From the NCBI RefSeq assembly GCF_003590095.1, contig NC_039491.1:3906001-3970000 (forward strand): a stretch of 64,000 nt of DNA, read 5' to 3'. This DNA comes from Trichoplusia ni (lineage: Eukaryota; Arthropoda; Insecta; Lepidoptera; Noctuidae). The position numbers and the translations under genes were made by a program. Below, piece after piece: positions 46,782-61,700 of the stretch (its first letter is position 1; every line of letters begins with the position of its first letter). A model generated the notes under the pieces. It was given only the letters and a program-made list of their open reading frames with translations, was not told where the DNA came from and searched no databases.

Positions 46782-49700
46782 TCAGGAGGCGTCGTCCTTG
46801 CCGCCGCTGCCCGTGGCCGAGCCCGCGCGCCGCGACGAGCGGTACTCCACCCCTGGGTCGAATTGCATTAGGACGAACACCTGCAAATAAATCCAACAAT
46901 TATAAACTGAAAATACTCGCGATACCAAGTTAAAAAAATTCTAGCTTGTTATGTAAGTGACCTGATCGGTTGGCAGCAAAGAGAAGTCATCTGGAGGATT
47001 GGTGATAACGTATCTCTTGCTACTCGCGTCGCACGAGGACGAGGTGTCCCGGAACCGGTAGAGGCCGATGCACAGCATGCCATAGGTGCTGAGCGCCGCC
47101 ACGAACAGGTCACCGTACTTGCCCGCCTCGCCGAACTGGGCCAGTGGACCGTCGTACAACGATATCTGACCAACTCTACATCGGTCTCTGGAATGGGAAG
47201 GGTTCAGTTATTTTTCTGACCATATAACCTCACTTTCGTCAGGAAAAATATTGCTTTAGTAGAGTACCTATTTGCTAAGCTCTCTGGCGTAGAGTATCCG
47301 CCTCGAAGGCCGGCTCCCTCCGCCAATATGAGTTCCAGTTCGGGCGTCGCGCCGCCCGTTATCAGCGACCGGATAAGTGTTAAGGCATTCTGGTTGAAAT
47401 AAGTCTGTAACACAAAGTTGTGTGAATCGCCTGATACCATTTTTTAAGAAAATAAAATACAGAGGATTTACTGCGTTTACTTACTGTGGACATAAGTGAG
47501 TCGAGTACACTGACAGCAAACGCAGTACCGCACGCGAACGGTTGCGTTAAGTACAGCTCCGTGTCCGGATCGTCGTCGTCGTCCTGGTCCAGAAACTGTA
47601 CGTTGCTGTCGTTAACCAACTCTGTGGAAGAAAAAATATTACAGTGTCATTTTCTGGAGACATTGGGCTGGCTGTTCTGACGAATTTACCTCTGGTTTAT
47701 GTAAAGCCTTTGTACTCACCAGTTATCATAGGCACATTGGCACCATACACAGACCCTCTCCTCTGCAGCAACACAGGCGCAGGCGGCTGCCCGGGCGGGG
47801 GAGGCACTGCACTGCTTCCATTCGTCCCAACGCCGGCGCTCAACACTCCTATCGTGTCGTCGAACGTCATAGCCTTGATGTTCAACGAAGCCAAGATAGC
47901 TTCCTTGTCTGCCAGCGTTGGATCATCGTTGGATGGCACCTTCGCTGATAGGATGCAGCACATGTCACACAAGTTCACATTAACTGCACGCAAGTCGGCC
48001 CGGCTTAGCGGTGAACCCTGCAAAATATTAAAAAATCATTTCATCAATCCATAATTTCCAAAAAACTTTTATCCGACTGTATAATTTGACTTACATTCAA
48101 TACAGAGATTTTCGGAAGATTTTGTAACATCTTCCATTCTCTTCTGATGTAATCGACACTCCCTACTATTACTACATGCTTCAGCTCGTGATAATGGAAG
48201 TTTGAGGCTCTCAACGGCATCACCAGGTTTCTGAGCCCGATGAGCGGCGAGTCTGGGTCCGCAAACAAACACACTACCACGTGACCATTCAGCACTGTCA
48301 TCGCCGCTTGGTTCCTGTCCTGTGAGCAAAAAATACAATTTACCCAGTGGCCAAAAATGTTTTCTTCATTGGTGAAGCTACGACATTTATTCAAGATAGA
48401 AAAAATCTTGTTAGTCGTTGAAAATCGGGGTAAAATGAATAAGATAAGGTTCTTTCTCATGACTCAAAATACATACTAATATACAATCTTCCAAGTTCCT
48501 CGCGGGGCTCCAATGGAACATTCCAGTGGAGTCGTACTTCATTTCAGTCTTTTCAAAGTCGAAATCTTTCGACTGGTCGTCAGCCAAGCCCGCGTGAAGG
48601 CTGACACCATTGCTGTTTTGATTACCTCCACTGCTTCTACTCGTTGGCCTGTGTAAACGATACAATTTAGGAAAGATTTTTATAAACTGTAAATTATGTG
48701 CGGCGAAACAGAATGTGTTCGTTTATGTGGATATATTTAGTATTTTGTTTATTTATAGTTTAATCTAGTAGAGTTAAACAAAAAGGTTTAGCGTTGGAAA
48801 TTAGACGATTAATTACTAAATAATGACAAAAAGGACTACGATCGGAATTGCAAAATAATCAATAGTTTTTTTAAGAGTAAGGGCTTAAAAGATTTAAACA
48901 CTAGGAATAAATTAAAATTATAATAGTCTAGAAAGCGCCATCTACTGATTGGGTCTGGAAAATATAAACAATTACAAAACAGGATCTAAGCTACTATTTG
49001 AGGAACGCACACAACAGTACAAATGTTTTAAGTGTACATAACATGGTAACATAGGTGACATAAACATGCTGTTGCCGTGTGTTGTGCTGTATCCAAGTGC
49101 TGTACACATTACGCTTTATAAATAAACTCTCAACGTATACCAACTAAAATGTATCACTAGTGAGGCAAGCACTACTCTACGAACTGTACCGAGGAAAGTC
49201 TGCGCAGTAGTCCGCATTCTTAAGTCTAACGACTCTAAAATGCGGACTCAATGAAGGCAACATTGACACATCGCTGACTTAACCCGTGTAAAAGAATTTG
49301 TCTTGAAATATCAAACTACTGAGGAAATATATATCTAGCTGAATAATTTTCAATTACATGAGTTTTTTCACTTCGTAGGCAAGGTGATAGGCCTGGTAAT
49401 TGGTATCTTGATCCTGGGGATTCCTGTAACACAGGTTCAAAGAGTCGTCTCCGTTTCTATTTTTTTTATGAAATAATCGTGCGTACTGATACAGATAGTT
49501 ATCCATTAAGTGCTTTGTGCACGTGCTTAAACAAAAGTAATTGAAAGACTTCCATAACAAGCCGGATAGATAGAGAAATCAAGGATAGAAGAGTAGGCTT
49601 TATAGCAAATGTATTTTTAATTTATGATTTTAACGTTAATGTTTATTATTTCGACTTGCAGCTAACATTATTTTGTAGGTAGATCTGAAGCCGAACAATA

Positions 49701-52700
49701 ATATCCCAGAAATGTAAAGGAGTCTAATAAAATAATACACATTGATTCGTGTTGCTTGGCTCCAGAGAAAGCTACAATCATAGCATTTTGGGAGTGGCAA
49801 TACATGATTGTTTGACAATTTTTCAATTTGGCGTATTCATTCAAAGAATATTCACATTTTGTGTTACTGCTTCCGTGCTCTCTTCCGACTAAATTCTGTA
49901 AGGGTATTTGGTTTATATCTGCAAGTACCACAATGACCAACGAACGCCTGACTATAATGGCCAAATACACAAAAACAAAAAAAAAAAGTGTAGTATTAAA
50001 AAACCTCATGCTGCTGTCACAATAAGCCTGCATAAGGTGCTACTTTTTGGTACAGATCCATCCATTGGCGTAGGCTCTGAATTCTTCTCCGAACTATAAG
50101 AAAAAGATCTTCGTCTTAAGTCTTACGGTTTCAATTTAATATTCGGCCATACAGTTCGTTTTCGTTCGTTTATTCCCTCATGTACCACCACTGCCTTAAC
50201 ATTTATTGTTAACATGATTGGTTGGTAGTAAGTTCATTCTATCAGGACTTACGTATCGGGAGGCGCTCTATTAACGTTGGGCTTCACTTTGTTGACTTGC
50301 CTGGTTGTCGTGGTGTTCATCAGCTGATTCGCCATTGGCGACAACAGTGTCGTTGGCGCCGCATTCCGATGGTTACGGTTTATTACTGTGGAATAAAGAG
50401 TTTTTCTTAAGTATGGACTTAATAGCAACACTACTCGAGAATAAGTAATGAGGGAGTACCGCCACTTCTTGAAAGTCTTCCAGCTTTAAAGTATTAACAT
50501 TTATTCAGGCCTTTAAGCATGATAGTGCTCTACCCGGTGTAGAGCGGCATCTCTCTTCCACAGTTACAATGAACTTACTTTAAGAGGTGATGGGAAGCCC
50601 TCTGTGGTCTATCGTCTTTCTCTCAGATAAGTTATGATTTGCATCTCAAAAAAGTAGCTTCATGTTAAATAGCGTTGATTTGATGAAGCCGGTTATAGTA
50701 GCATTAGAAACATGTAGGTAAAGTTATATCAAGTCACAGCTGAGATTTTGAAGTTTATGCGTAGGATGTGATTATACTTACAACTAGTATCCTCCCCTCT
50801 TTCCCTCGCAATTTCACCTGGAAAACAATTATAAACGATTTACCCGAAGCTATTATCAGTGTAGACGATAAGTATTTCATTAAATTTCATGAACTTTTAA
50901 GCAATATGCATTTAAGTTAAATCGTTTTAGTTCTAACGTTATTTATTTTACGACTTAGAAAACTGGGGCAATTAATATATTCAAATAGTCTTAATTAAAC
51001 TTCTACAACAAAAGCATAGATGTACCCACATAGCATTCACTTTAGTGTTGCCAATTTTGGACAAAAAATTTTTACTTGTCCTTATGGAAGATAAGATGCT
51101 TTGATTAAAGGTTTATGTAAAAAGCGATTTGTAAAGTTTTCCAAAATTGACAACTCTATTTAATAAGTATGACAGGTATTTTTCATTCGGACAAATGCAA
51201 TGCCATGAATATTTGCAATGCTCGGCGGAGGGGTACAAACCACAAATGATAATACATCCGCTTTAGAGTTTACCAAGAAGCATCGATGGGAACAATTCAA
51301 TCTTCGATACCTAATAAGGTAGACATTATAATAGTGAATGCGAAAGTAACATAAAAACAAATGATTTCAATTTGTGTTTTTGCAATTTTGTTAGTCGGAA
51401 TTTTGTGAAATTTAATGTAAGGCTGTTAGATAAGAACGATCGCTCGCTTAAGCGAAAGTGGGTCGTGTATCTACAGTTTTAGCCGGGTCCATGCGATATA
51501 AGCGCATAATCCCAGTGGCAAATTCGCCAGTTGTCAGTGCTCGCTATGAAATAATGCGTGACAAAGCAACTAGGTGCACGGTACCTTCGGTAACCTAGGA
51601 CGAAGCAAATTGCCGGTCAAATGGTTAGTGGGCCGATGATAAAAGAAAAAACGAAAAAAAAAACCACTCGGCTCGGAGCCTGAGATGTACCTCGAACATG
51701 GACCTTCTTGGGCAACTCTGGCGGCGTGAAGGTGGGGGGAGGATGGTGATCATCTGCAAAACATCAGCACAAGTTCGCATTCCACTCCACTCAGTAAATA
51801 CAGTACCTACAGCACATCGCGTTACATAGTACAGCGTGTGGCCGGTCTGTCCATATCGACTCAGGTTACTTTAGTTTAAACATCCATCGGTTTCATCTTT
51901 TTCTGTTTTTTTTTAAGGCGTTAGCATTTACGGCGTTACAACATATTACGAAGCAATTATTAATTATATTGGATTCTACGGTGTTAAAAAAACTTTTTAG
52001 CATAGATAAGAAATTAATGTACACCCATAAGAAAGCTTCCAAAGAATAGCCCAAGATGAAACCGATACAAAATCAAATTACTTATTAAAATACAATAAAT
52101 AGTTACCACTACACACTAATATAATTGTTAACATACCTACCACCAAACATGCAACAAACGTTAAGCTACGAATACAAACGACACACAAAACGTAAATCTA
52201 ACTAAAAGACAAGCTCTACGTGCTAAGATATTATGTCTGAGGTCTTGAATTAAATGGATTTTAAACCCTAGGAATTATCATGGCTAATGTAAAGGGTATG
52301 AGAGAATGAGAACATGGAATGAGTAAGGTGGCGTTGAGCGACTAAGGACCAATGGCTCAAATGAAAATTAGTTGAAATTACAGGGATGTGATAACAGTAA
52401 GGCGAGAATACCACAACGTTCGGCGGATAGTGACGCGGCAGCTAATGACTGCAGAATCCTCACGGTTCTATCGAGGCGGGAGCATCTAAACGTTCCCTAT
52501 GCAGGGTGTCATTAAATATATTTGATCCAACTCGTAAGCATAATAAAATTACAAATTAACTTCATTTAAAAACACTATTACTTCACAACATCAATATCAG
52601 AGGGACTATGTCGATGCAGAAAATCAGGGATTAAAATATATACTCCTAGAAAAAATATTTTGAGATATAATAACAACAACACCAAAATAAATAAACGACA

Positions 52701-55700
52701 TTACATTATGTCTCTCGATGTTTTAAATATCGGCTAATAGAGAGGCAAACATCTAACTGCTGTATAAATGCACATATAGAAACGCATAAGACAAGACAAT
52801 GATAAACAGGACACGTTTGCTATAGCGATCGAGGGGCGGGAGTCACCCGTCCCGCTCTTCGCTTATAAAACATCACATTGACATTTACACTGAATTGTAT
52901 ACACATGTAGGTTACGTACTTGCCCTGCCAACCATCTGGACGGCTCGTACGCCCTTCCTGAACGTAGCCACTGAACCGAGAAACAATACGTTTAAGCTCA
53001 CTTTTTGTTACACATCTAGTTAAACCTGTTTTAAATAGTGGATGTTACAGAAGAATGGCAAATAATAGTATTTATGCAAGATGCAAAGCTGAAAGTTTAT
53101 TTTGAGTAGGAAGTAGTTGATGACATCGCTTTGTATGTTGTGACTTCTAATTACTAAGACCCAAAGTAGTACAACTGCCCAAACTGGATTAATGTTAGAT
53201 GATGCAGTTCCGCTTGGGCTCGGTAGTAATAGAAGCCAGGTATCCTACTCGGGTTGCAGACGTGATCAGTGTTTTACGTTTTAAGTCTACCCTATTTCTG
53301 TCGTATAGGAAGCGAGCTGTAGTTATTATAATTATAGTGTTTTAGCCTAGCTGCACTATACTAGCTGCGTGTGTCGTTTAATCGTGTATTAGCATATATT
53401 GTAGCCCAGTTTCACTTCGTCCACAGCAATGGTTAGTTGATGCAAACAAACTAAACGTGTGTAAGGTACGGTAATACGGTATATTTGTCATTTGTCGTTT
53501 CCGTACCGTCGAGACAACCACGGTACGTATTAAGAGATTGTTTCACCATCCCAGTCTGCATCATCATCATTCCAACATCTGTAAAAATCCAAACACTGAC
53601 AATACGTATGTACGCTCCTAACATTTTATGATGTAACTTGTTAGGTATGAGTTTGGTAGAATCAAATTCTGTGCAGTGATTCTAGGTGTCGTAGCGGTAG
53701 AATTTGATTCTGTCAAAGCGTGGATGATTGTAATGGAGAGTGACTGTATTAAGTTTTCTTCCTGCGTTAGTCACTGTCGTTAGCACAGACAAGCCGGAAC
53801 TGTCGTATAAAGTCTTTGTCCTCCAAAGCTCACTCTCGACGGTTTAGTTTATCAGCAGATTGTGATCTTCACTCCTTTTTGTTCTGAGACATGCTTTCGT
53901 GGATTCACATATTATATTGTTAACTAAGTGTTCGGGGACATCATGACGGTGCATTTGCTGTTTGCAATATTAAGTTCTACTGTATACATGCAATGTCTGT
54001 GCTGGGCTCTTAAGTGCATCATAGCAATCGTGTTCAACTCTTGTTGACTCGCGCAGAACTGCGTGATCCTGACAATTTTGACAAGTGACTGATGTGCGAT
54101 ATATATGTACAGATCCTGATTGGGTTTGTGAATTTTCAGCGGCATTGTATGATGCACTAAATCCTCTCAATATTGATACAGATACAGAGCGATAATATCT
54201 CAAAAGGCAGAAAAATGGTGTCGGAGTGCTTCATCTTGTGGCGGTATCCATTCACGAGCGAGCGGACAAACACAATGATCGCTAAATTATAGGGTGTGAA
54301 CGAGCACGGGTCAAGATAATGCCTTGCAGCCGATCCAGTCAGTGAGGTACGGACGCAACACCACTAAAGCAACTCAACAAAATTATAGACACGAAAAATA
54401 AATATCGGAAAACGTCAATTTGTGAGGTTAGGTGTGGTGCAAGTTACCTATGTCGGCTCCAACCTTCCGCTGGTGCGCGGTCACTAAAAGTTTAGCCGAA
54501 CAATATTCATTAATGTCTCACAAATAGAAAGAAAACAGTGTGAGGTCGAGCGAGTCTGTGTCGTTGTGACCGCGAGGGCCCTCTTCCTACAGTGTACGTG
54601 TAACATCAGTTGTACTTAGACATGTGTAAGTGACTCAAAAATTACGGGACACAGTTCATCACAACATTTAAATATTTCCAGAAAGAATGTCACAGAATGG
54701 TTTTAAGTTAGGTAGTTAGCTTTAAAAATAAATATTATTTTGTATGTTGAGAAATTCTGTACAGATTGTCTCGCTAAGTTTGGCTATGTTAATTGTAATG
54801 ATAGCAATACAGTGATCTTACAGTTTTTGCATTTGCACTTCTTGATGAGAGTTTCATCCTTGATATCCTCGTGGCACGCCTTGCAGTAGTACCACGCTCT
54901 GGAACGAGAAAACGTAGTGTCAATATTAATGTAAAAATTACGAGTTCTACACAAAATGCATAATGGAAAGTAGCTTATAACAGATCAGGAAAGAGTATTG
55001 GAACATTAAAAGAGATCACTAGTAATTTAGAACTAAAATACTTGATACTTTTTCATTTAATAATAAAAATGATTTTACCTTTTAACCTCATCAGCGGACT
55101 GAGCAATAAAGAAACCCTGTGTGTTGGCGTGTATCTTGGCACTGCGCGGGTTGATGGAGATCTTACTGTCGGCTCCCTCTTCCCCCTTAATCTCGATGGC
55201 CAGCAGAAGGAGTTTCAGCTTTGTGAAGCACAATCTAGACGAAGTTAAAACGATGTACCACATATTTTGAAATTTCTAACATTCAACCGTCGCGTTGTAT
55301 CATTTTTACATTATGTAGTAACTTTACCATGGAATAGACAAGCCAAAGGAGAGATTATAGTAAAGCTTTTTTATTAGGTAAGTTTAATTAATTAAATAGC
55401 TGTGTAAGTAGTATTTTTGGGATTAGAAAGTTAATTAGAAAGTTTATATATCTTTAGCTATATTTTCAAAAGTACTTGACGATTTTAGGGTCTCCAAAAA
55501 AGTATACAAAATATAGATTGGTTCTACATTTCATGCGTTTGAGATCATTTTGCTACGAATATGACAACCTACAAGGCATTCTAAATCTTACCTTTACTTG
55601 AACTACTAATTGTTAAGTTTCATGCAGTTTTGTACTATGTTAAGCTTACTACAATGCTATAGCTTAATGAGTATTATTAGCGTTACGATACATGACATAT

Positions 55701-58700
55701 ATTATTACAGAAAGCTAGTTAGGGAGTAAGCTAATTCATTTTACATTACAGGTCTAATGTTTTTGTTTGAATGATATTTTCAATGTTGTTTTTACTGAAA
55801 ATTGTGCGATAAAGCCCAAGACTAAGTGAAGACAAAAATTTGAAGAATGTAATTATTTTCTGCTTTTACTGCACTGAAGTAATTTTATGAAATTATGATT
55901 GTTGCTATTAAATTATGGTCAAAAAATTGGATGCGATGATTGTGAATGTGACAAAAACCATTTACAAAAAATGAAATATAACAAATGTATTGTTATTTAC
56001 ACGAAATTACAAAATTGTTAATCGGCTCGCAATATAGTCTAAATACATACCACTATCTAACATTATACCCATTCAACATGCACAATCTATTCTGGAAAAT
56101 CAGGAAACCATTTTAGTTCTAAACATATCCAACCTACTAGTGGCTAGGGTTATTATATATCAGTGCACACTCATTCAGCTAAGGTTAGCAAGTTGGCACA
56201 CAGTGTCTACGGTGCGGGTGCAGGCGGGGCCCAAGGATCGAGGGGAGTCTTACTCGCTCGCTTGCGGGAAGCTCATTCCCGTGAAGGAAGTCGACAGGGT
56301 TTCGGTGTACATCTCGCAGCCAGTACCCTGCAGGTAATCGTTCTGCCAAGCTTGAGTGTCGGGGGACTGCAATCAACCAATAGGATACGCTAAAGCTCGT
56401 GCTATGTTAGTCATAGCGACCTTCACAGGGCTACGATGCCTTCGCCAACACTCCTCGTCACTCGCCTTCTATATTAGAGATCTAGTCAAATTAGTATATC
56501 ATATCCCTATATTAATGCTTGTCTGTTGTTCAGGTGTTGTCAGCTATTATTCAGTGCAGTACGTACCTCTGATAATGAATTAAAAAAAACCACTGATATT
56601 CAAAATCACAGACGGTAAGCTCGCAAACAAAATGTACAAAAACACTAAAATGATAAGCTATGCGTTTCGTAGTCGGTTAGTAACGATTGTCCTGTAATCA
56701 CGGTATGAAATGCTCAAACACTTTAAGTATAAAAAAAGTTTGGTGTGTGACGTTGTCTTGTGTCACGTTAACGCAAGCATCTCGTTCGCTGCCCACTTAC
56801 TCTGCGGCCTGTTTGAACGGCATCCCGATAAACGTTGGACTTAGTGTCTCGGTGTACATCTCCATGCCGGTACCTCGCATGTAGTCATTAGTCCATATAG
56901 CCATCTCTTGGGACTGTGGAAATGCCGCATAGTAACGTTAGAACCTGGTCGTACCTTCAGAGAGCGACAGTGAGCGTTATCCAGTCGACGGTGGAGTGGG
57001 GTCGGTCTCTGAAAGTACCGTCGGTGCATAGTTCAGAAACAAAAGAAGCGTAGTTAAAAGGAAGGCTGACCGTCTTGAAACTCCTCATGGCGAACAGGTT
57101 GGCCATCATGGTGGAGAAGCCAGGGGCCAAGCAGCTCTGTGCGATGAAGCCGAGTTTCAGCTCCGCCAAGCAGATCACGTCGTCACCTTGCTTCCAATCC
57201 CACGACGGAATGTTCAAGAGGTAAGCCTGACCGAGAACAGGAGAAATGGTTAAAAATGTGAAGAGTTAAAAAAGTGCAAACTGAATCTCTATTATTGTCT
57301 ACGTGAAATTCACCTTATTATGGTATTGCATCAGCTGAATGATGACTCTTATGTCATCGGAGTAGTTCTTGATCGATATAACCCTCATGATGTTCGCGGC
57401 ATCTTCTGCATCCGGATCTTGGCAGTATTTGTTGGCTAGCACCAGACACGCATCTGCTTCATGTACCTATACATTTTCGTAATGAAGATTCTGGTTTTTC
57501 TGGCGTGGATATTGGCGGCTGGATATAGACTGGCCAGGATTTTTTGCACAATGGTTATTACAAAGATTTGTGTAAAGGACGGTGCTATGCGTCAGTATAT
57601 AGCTCCATCCCTTACTTTAATAGCTTATCAAATACCACATAGAGATTAGAGTAAATGTTTAAAAATAGCAGGCTGTTCTTATCGATTCTGGCCAGTCTTA
57701 GTTCTGTCATAAGTAAGTCACGCGGTAATGTTTCGGTTTCAGGCTTTTACTCAAAAATAAGACTCAATTTTACAACCAAAAGATTATTCATCGACTAAAA
57801 CAATAGTTTACTGGGGATTTTAAACGTGAAAAGCAATTGAAAACATTTATTAGGGTTGCAACACTTACCAAACAAACGTGAACACACATATTTATAGGAA
57901 AGTTAACATCAAATCTTAATAGGAAAGACTAAAAGACATAATTGAATCTAAATAATTGACTGAGAATACTTTTCTATCAAAGCGAAGTTTTACAAAAGCG
58001 TGAAATCAGCGCATGCGTAATTCAGCAGACAACATACAAATGAATACCACCACAATTTGCAGTAGACCTCATCTTTGTTAAGGTCGTTTTTAATATTAGT
58101 TACGCTTTTCTGTCTCATCTTTGTTAGGATTTGTAGTATTCATTTCACAAGAAGCAGGTGGGGTAAAAGTTGAAGAAAACTACCATGCAGATAAGCGCTA
58201 TCATTCCATAAGCCATGCCAACTTACCCAATAATATATCGACAATCGATAACTGTACTCGATACTACGTATAAAAATGTAAATTTTGAAATGGAAACCCT
58301 TTCTTCGGCAGCCATTAATGCCAATATTGCCAACGGATCGTACAGAAAATCGATATCGAATAGCCAAACGGGCTGGGCCAGCATTGCAACAACACCCAAT
58401 TAGACACATGGTGGGCGGTCGGGCGGGGCAGAGCAGCTGTGGCGGGCCGCGCCGCGCCGCCGCCGCCGGACAACACTCAGTAGCACAGGCAACACAGGGC
58501 AGCGCTCAGCACGACAGAAGGGTGCCGAGCGCGCTCGGACAACGCGAGCGATAGGTTAGTCAACGAGCATCGCTCTACGTCTAGACAATATCTTTACATG
58601 TCAAACCGAAACCACCCACGCCCACCTCATTATTCATGTGTTTGCATTGCTACTTACTTTCACCCTTTGTAGGTCGATTGGATTCATAATGGTGCCTTGA

Positions 58701-61700
58701 AAGAATTCCACAGTGGTAAAGTGTCTCTTGAACAGGCCTTCGAGCTCCAGGTCGGGCGGTTTCCTGTCATAAGCGCTCAGTTAACAAAACTGGCCATGGT
58801 TACCGGATAGTCCGCCGCCTGGCGTGGCCTTACCATGCAACTCTATGTATCAAAATACGCAGTCGTGGGGTGGTGCGGGGTCGCCTGCGCGGCTCCGAGG
58901 CGACCTCGCAACACCGTGAGAAGCAATGATTGCATCAAATAATCACAAGATAAAGTTAGTGATAAATACCTACTGTGACTATGAAACAGCGTCTTTACAG
59001 AAGAAAAGATCTGTTTTTATGCACATATAAATAAATAAAAAAAGTACTGATTCACGTAGACGCGTCAATGATAAGTACGGCCGTGCGTTAAACTAATGCC
59101 TGCACTATTGTTGTACTCTAACCTTGACTCGTTCAAGGTCGACGGCATTCATCATTGTACCCTGAAAAAACTCGACGGTGGTGTAGTGACGCTTGAGGAG
59201 ACCTTCCAGCTCAAGGTCGGGCTCTTTTCTGAAAGCGTCGTTGGACCACACATGACACACCACGTCATCGACATTGCCACAACACATCAACGTCACGCAC
59301 TCGTTCACAGTACATATATAATAATGCCAGTCCTATACAATTGGCTCTATTTACTAAATTGGTCATATCGATAATATATTTGCCAATGTTTTTCATAATG
59401 ACCTGTTACTACGAATTTATTTACATCTATCAAAGACATAGGTACACATCACCGCTACTTGTTCGGTGTATGTTTTTGAACGTTGCTTATTAGTGCTTAG
59501 TATTTTATTGAAGTAATTTAAGATTTAATAAAGGATATTCCCCTGTACGAAAAGAATAGAGGAAATATTGAGTCAAACTTTAAATATCGTAAGTAAAACA
59601 GCACATAATAGTCACAATGCAATAATCATATCAAAAAACATCTGTCAGTTATAATAGCTACATGAACAACTTGTTGAAGTTGATGACCATTCAACAAGTT
59701 GTCAGCAGAAACTTAATTTGCGAAATACATATGACAAGGGAGTGAAGTTTTCTGACTATTTTCCCTTCTAATAAGTTAAAATAAGTGCCAATACATTTTG
59801 TATAGCAAATTTGCTGGTGATTCATTTAACCTAACTAAACCTATAAGAATTCCGGCAGTAATCCTACATGTTTTTACGTAGAAATTCCTGAGGTACTAAA
59901 CTTATATTTAAAATTATGCCTGGAAAATATTTGAAACATACCTGTGTAAAAAAACAACTTCGACATCCACATCCTCTCGGTCTTCGTGTAGGAAGTCTTT
60001 TAAAAAATGGCTCACTGATTCGTAAGTTATGTGTCCACATACAACTATATGTCTGAAAACATTAACAGTTATTATAATACCACGTAACCAATCTCCACTC
60101 AAGGTGCATCTACAAAATTAATTTGCATTTTGAAAAACAAAGAAAGAAGCCTCAGAAGCGAATTCTCAGAAAAATTAAAAGCTTTTCAAGTTGTATTTTT
60201 TTTTGGATTTGCAAAATTGAAATTTATGTACAATCAAAAGCTTAGTGTCTTTGAAAGTTAAATTTTACAGTGGCTTGAATTATTAAGTAAGCAAATTTTA
60301 AAAGCTCATCTTATAAGTAGAGGAAAAGACAGAAGTAACAGCAATTTGAAGTTTTATTTAACACCTGGGACCAAATGGAAGTAAGTGATAATAAAAATCG
60401 GAACAAATAGGTCTCAACAGGGTTAAACAAAACGATAAGTGATAGAAGCGTGAAGAAAATGCTACAACAATGTCGACAACGTCTTCATTTTGCGGCCAAT
60501 TCGGTAAAACACGAGCGACAACAATTCTCTTACAATTTTTCAAATCAATTTAAATTTATTTAAAACAAAGACGTTGTTCTAAAAAAATAACCTCCATAAT
60601 TTACTATACGTTTCGTTCATTTGTTTGTGGATCCTCGGAAAATCGGCAAATTCGAATTATGAATTATTTCTTCAATCAACACAAAAACGTTTTTACTATG
60701 TTTAAATTTGGCCACAAACAAATAAACTTTTATCTAGAAAGCTCAGTTTCGTTCAGGATTTGTGTAACTATCTACCACACTAAAAATAATAAGTAAAAAA
60801 AAAACAATGAGACGACGACTATGGGTGGGGTCAATGGGGTCGCTTGCAGGACAGGACATATACTAAGACATTGCCATGTCTGTTGGGGAAACAACATTAA
60901 TAAGGTATACAGCATACATTGCGGGGAATAACAAAGAATACGTCTGTGTTGTCATGATTTGGGACAAGGTTTAAAGTTTTATCTAGACACAGTAAAGAAA
61001 AGAGAAAGTAAAAGTTCAAGTAGTTTTTTTGAGTCATATACCGTCGCAGTAACACCTAATGTTGGTATTAACTCTAGACTTAACAGTACATTTGGAACAT
61101 CGCCCATTTTCAGGATTGGTGAAAAATTACTAATTATTACTTTTGAATAGGTTCGACGCATGCTATGAGGGTTTTTCCTGCTAAAGCATAATAAGAAAAG
61201 GAAGTCGTGACCAAATAAAATTAATAGTTGGGTAATAGGTAGGCAAGTTTAAGCCAATTGGAGTGCTTTATTACTACTTTAAGTTTTGGCTGTGTCGTGT
61301 GATAAGTTCACTACGCTTTAGAAGGTAAAATATTAGCTAAAAATATCTAAGCCAATCTAAGGTAAGCCGAGAGTTCTGAAATCTGTAAGTTCCGATCAAT
61401 ACCAACATTAGGTGTGACATCAAAAATAAATATTCTATGTTTATCCAAAATGCTCAATCTACAATTTTCAAAAAAAAGTTTTGCTGTGTTTAAATAAAAT
61501 TGTGTAAATAATATAAAAAGGAAGTAAAGCTTGCGTCTCAGTACAGTTTATGTATTTGGGATACTTGTATTCACGTGGGCAAGATTTGTACGGTAGTTAT
61601 CTGTATCATTATGTACGTTCAATATGTAATGTTTTGAATCGAGAGTCGCAAATCTTAATAAGTTCACATCGACACTGTTGGTGACCACTTCGTTTGTTGT

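Noticed and set aside
47644..48054. 136-residue plus-strand open frame
   Set aside because: It is the antisense of the slo exon 48017-47720 and shows no domain of its own.
49668..50033. 121-residue open frame on the minus strand within a slo intron
   Set aside because: Composition is that of translated AT-rich DNA; no family resemblance, and it would sit inside an intron without useful splice sites.
53522..53578. Possible extra slo linker exon with acceptor TTTTTACAG and reading CWNDDDADWDG or YVGMMMMQTG
   Set aside because: The attractive acidic frame does not match phase 1 of the neighbouring exons; the in-phase reading needs a poor donor (GTGGTT) and is a Met run from a CAT triplet repeat.
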